64,000 bases of DNA from Empedobacter brevis NBRC 14943 = ATCC 43319 (GTDB taxonomy: Bacteria > Bacteroidota > Bacteroidia > Flavobacteriales > Weeksellaceae). The notes beneath the pieces are model-generated. The model was given only the letters and a program-made list of their open reading frames with translations. It did no database searches and was not told the DNA's origin. Below are positions 63,853 to 64,000 of this stretch, in pieces. How positions within the stretch are numbered: position 1 is the stretch's first letter; each line of letters opens with the position of its first letter. A program made the position numbers and the translations under genes. The stretch is taken from the NCBI RefSeq assembly GCF_000382425.1, contig NZ_KB908296.1, forward strand, positions 212,536 to 276,535. The letters run 5' to 3'.

Positions 63853-63885
63853 TTTGGAGTTTCGGAAAAATGGGTTGTATATTTG
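63853..63885 (+). promoter_or_regulatory. Strong promoter pointing out of the window
   Basis: TTTG (63853-63856), 21-base spacer, TATATTTG (63878-63885). No start codon with a long ORF follows in the last 115 bases, so it drives something beyond the window with a long leader; a stable RNA such as an rRNA operon would fit. Confidence 0.7.
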
Positions 63886-64000
63886 CAATCCCAATACGAA
63901 AGACGAGTAGTATTGTAGTTGACATAGGAGCTTATAAATACCGGAAATTATTTAGTAGAACTAAATTTTGAGAGTTATAAATAAGTATTTAGTTTTGCGA

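Noticed and set aside
1..64000. CRISPR arrays, prophage, integrons, insertion sequences, biosynthetic clusters or defence systems
   Set aside because: I looked for regular repeats, transposases, integrases, NRPS/PKS, toxin-antitoxin and restriction genes and saw none; the gene content is housekeeping.

Overview
The window looks like chromosomal DNA from a member of the Bacteroidota, most likely class Flavobacteriia (Flavobacteriales). The reasons are: AT-rich sequence; many promoters of the Bacteroidota type (a TTTG element, then TAnnTTTG); weak Shine-Dalgarno sequences; genes typical of the phylum (gldD, porQ, a fused OlsF-type acyltransferase, FeoB with a small Cys-rich partner, a TPP-riboswitch-controlled TonB receptor); and flavobacterial gene orders such as mutY-ssb-gldD and porQ-cmk. 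A genus such as Empedobacter or a relative is possible, but I cannot fix it from sequence alone.

Layout. 1-4.2 kb: the end of era, a universal stress protein (USP), a DUF445 membrane protein, periplasmic ecotin and two tRNA-Asn genes. 4.2-11.1 kb: rseP, gldD, ssb and mutY on the minus strand; HU, a 30-residue basic protein, rng and a DUF2459 protein on the plus strand; then a third tRNA-Asn. 11.1-18.4 kb: meaB, a membrane-anchored AraC regulator, the feoA-feoB-small Cys-rich iron operon, rplU-rpmA, a hypothetical gene, and thiL with a thioesterase. 18.6-31.5 kb: two tandem USPs, a BaiN-type flavoprotein, a FadL channel with an SGNH-esterase lipoprotein, fbp, aspartate kinase with olsF, a small hydrolase, a repetitive lipoprotein and argH. 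31.5-46 kb: a long AT-rich leader, tandem aconitases acnB and acnA, tRNA-Phe, an outer membrane protein with lptC and ppiD, a lipoprotein, purE-purK and an EEP-family phosphohydrolase. 46-64 kb: a TPP riboswitch with a TonB receptor, a hydrolase, a lipocalin-like lipoprotein, nth, a DUF4919-like protein, bcp-recA, a frameshifted small ORF, a conserved 480-residue protein, an MBL hydrolase, tRNA-Leu, zupT, an MscS-type channel, a DUF2339 protein, porQ, cmk and glsA. A strong promoter points out of the right end.

How it fits together. Most of the window is housekeeping: TCA cycle, purine, thiamine and iron supply, envelope biogenesis and DNA repair. GldD and PorQ point to a type IX secretion/gliding lineage, although gldE is missing from its usual place. 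ThiL and the riboswitch-controlled receptor both serve vitamin B1. FadL plus a secreted esterase suggests lipid scavenging.

I see no CRISPR array, prophage, insertion sequence, defence island or biosynthetic cluster, and no clear new multi-gene system. The most interesting signals are small: a 52-bp perfect palindrome holding both ends of a convergent gene pair, a palindromic operator over the zupT start site, a second operator candidate before the FadL operon, a ~105-bp inverted tRNA repeat, -7 boxes placed four bases before start codons, an Nth lacking its iron-sulfur cysteines, and two small genes (8129-8221 and 12998-13168) that are easily missed.
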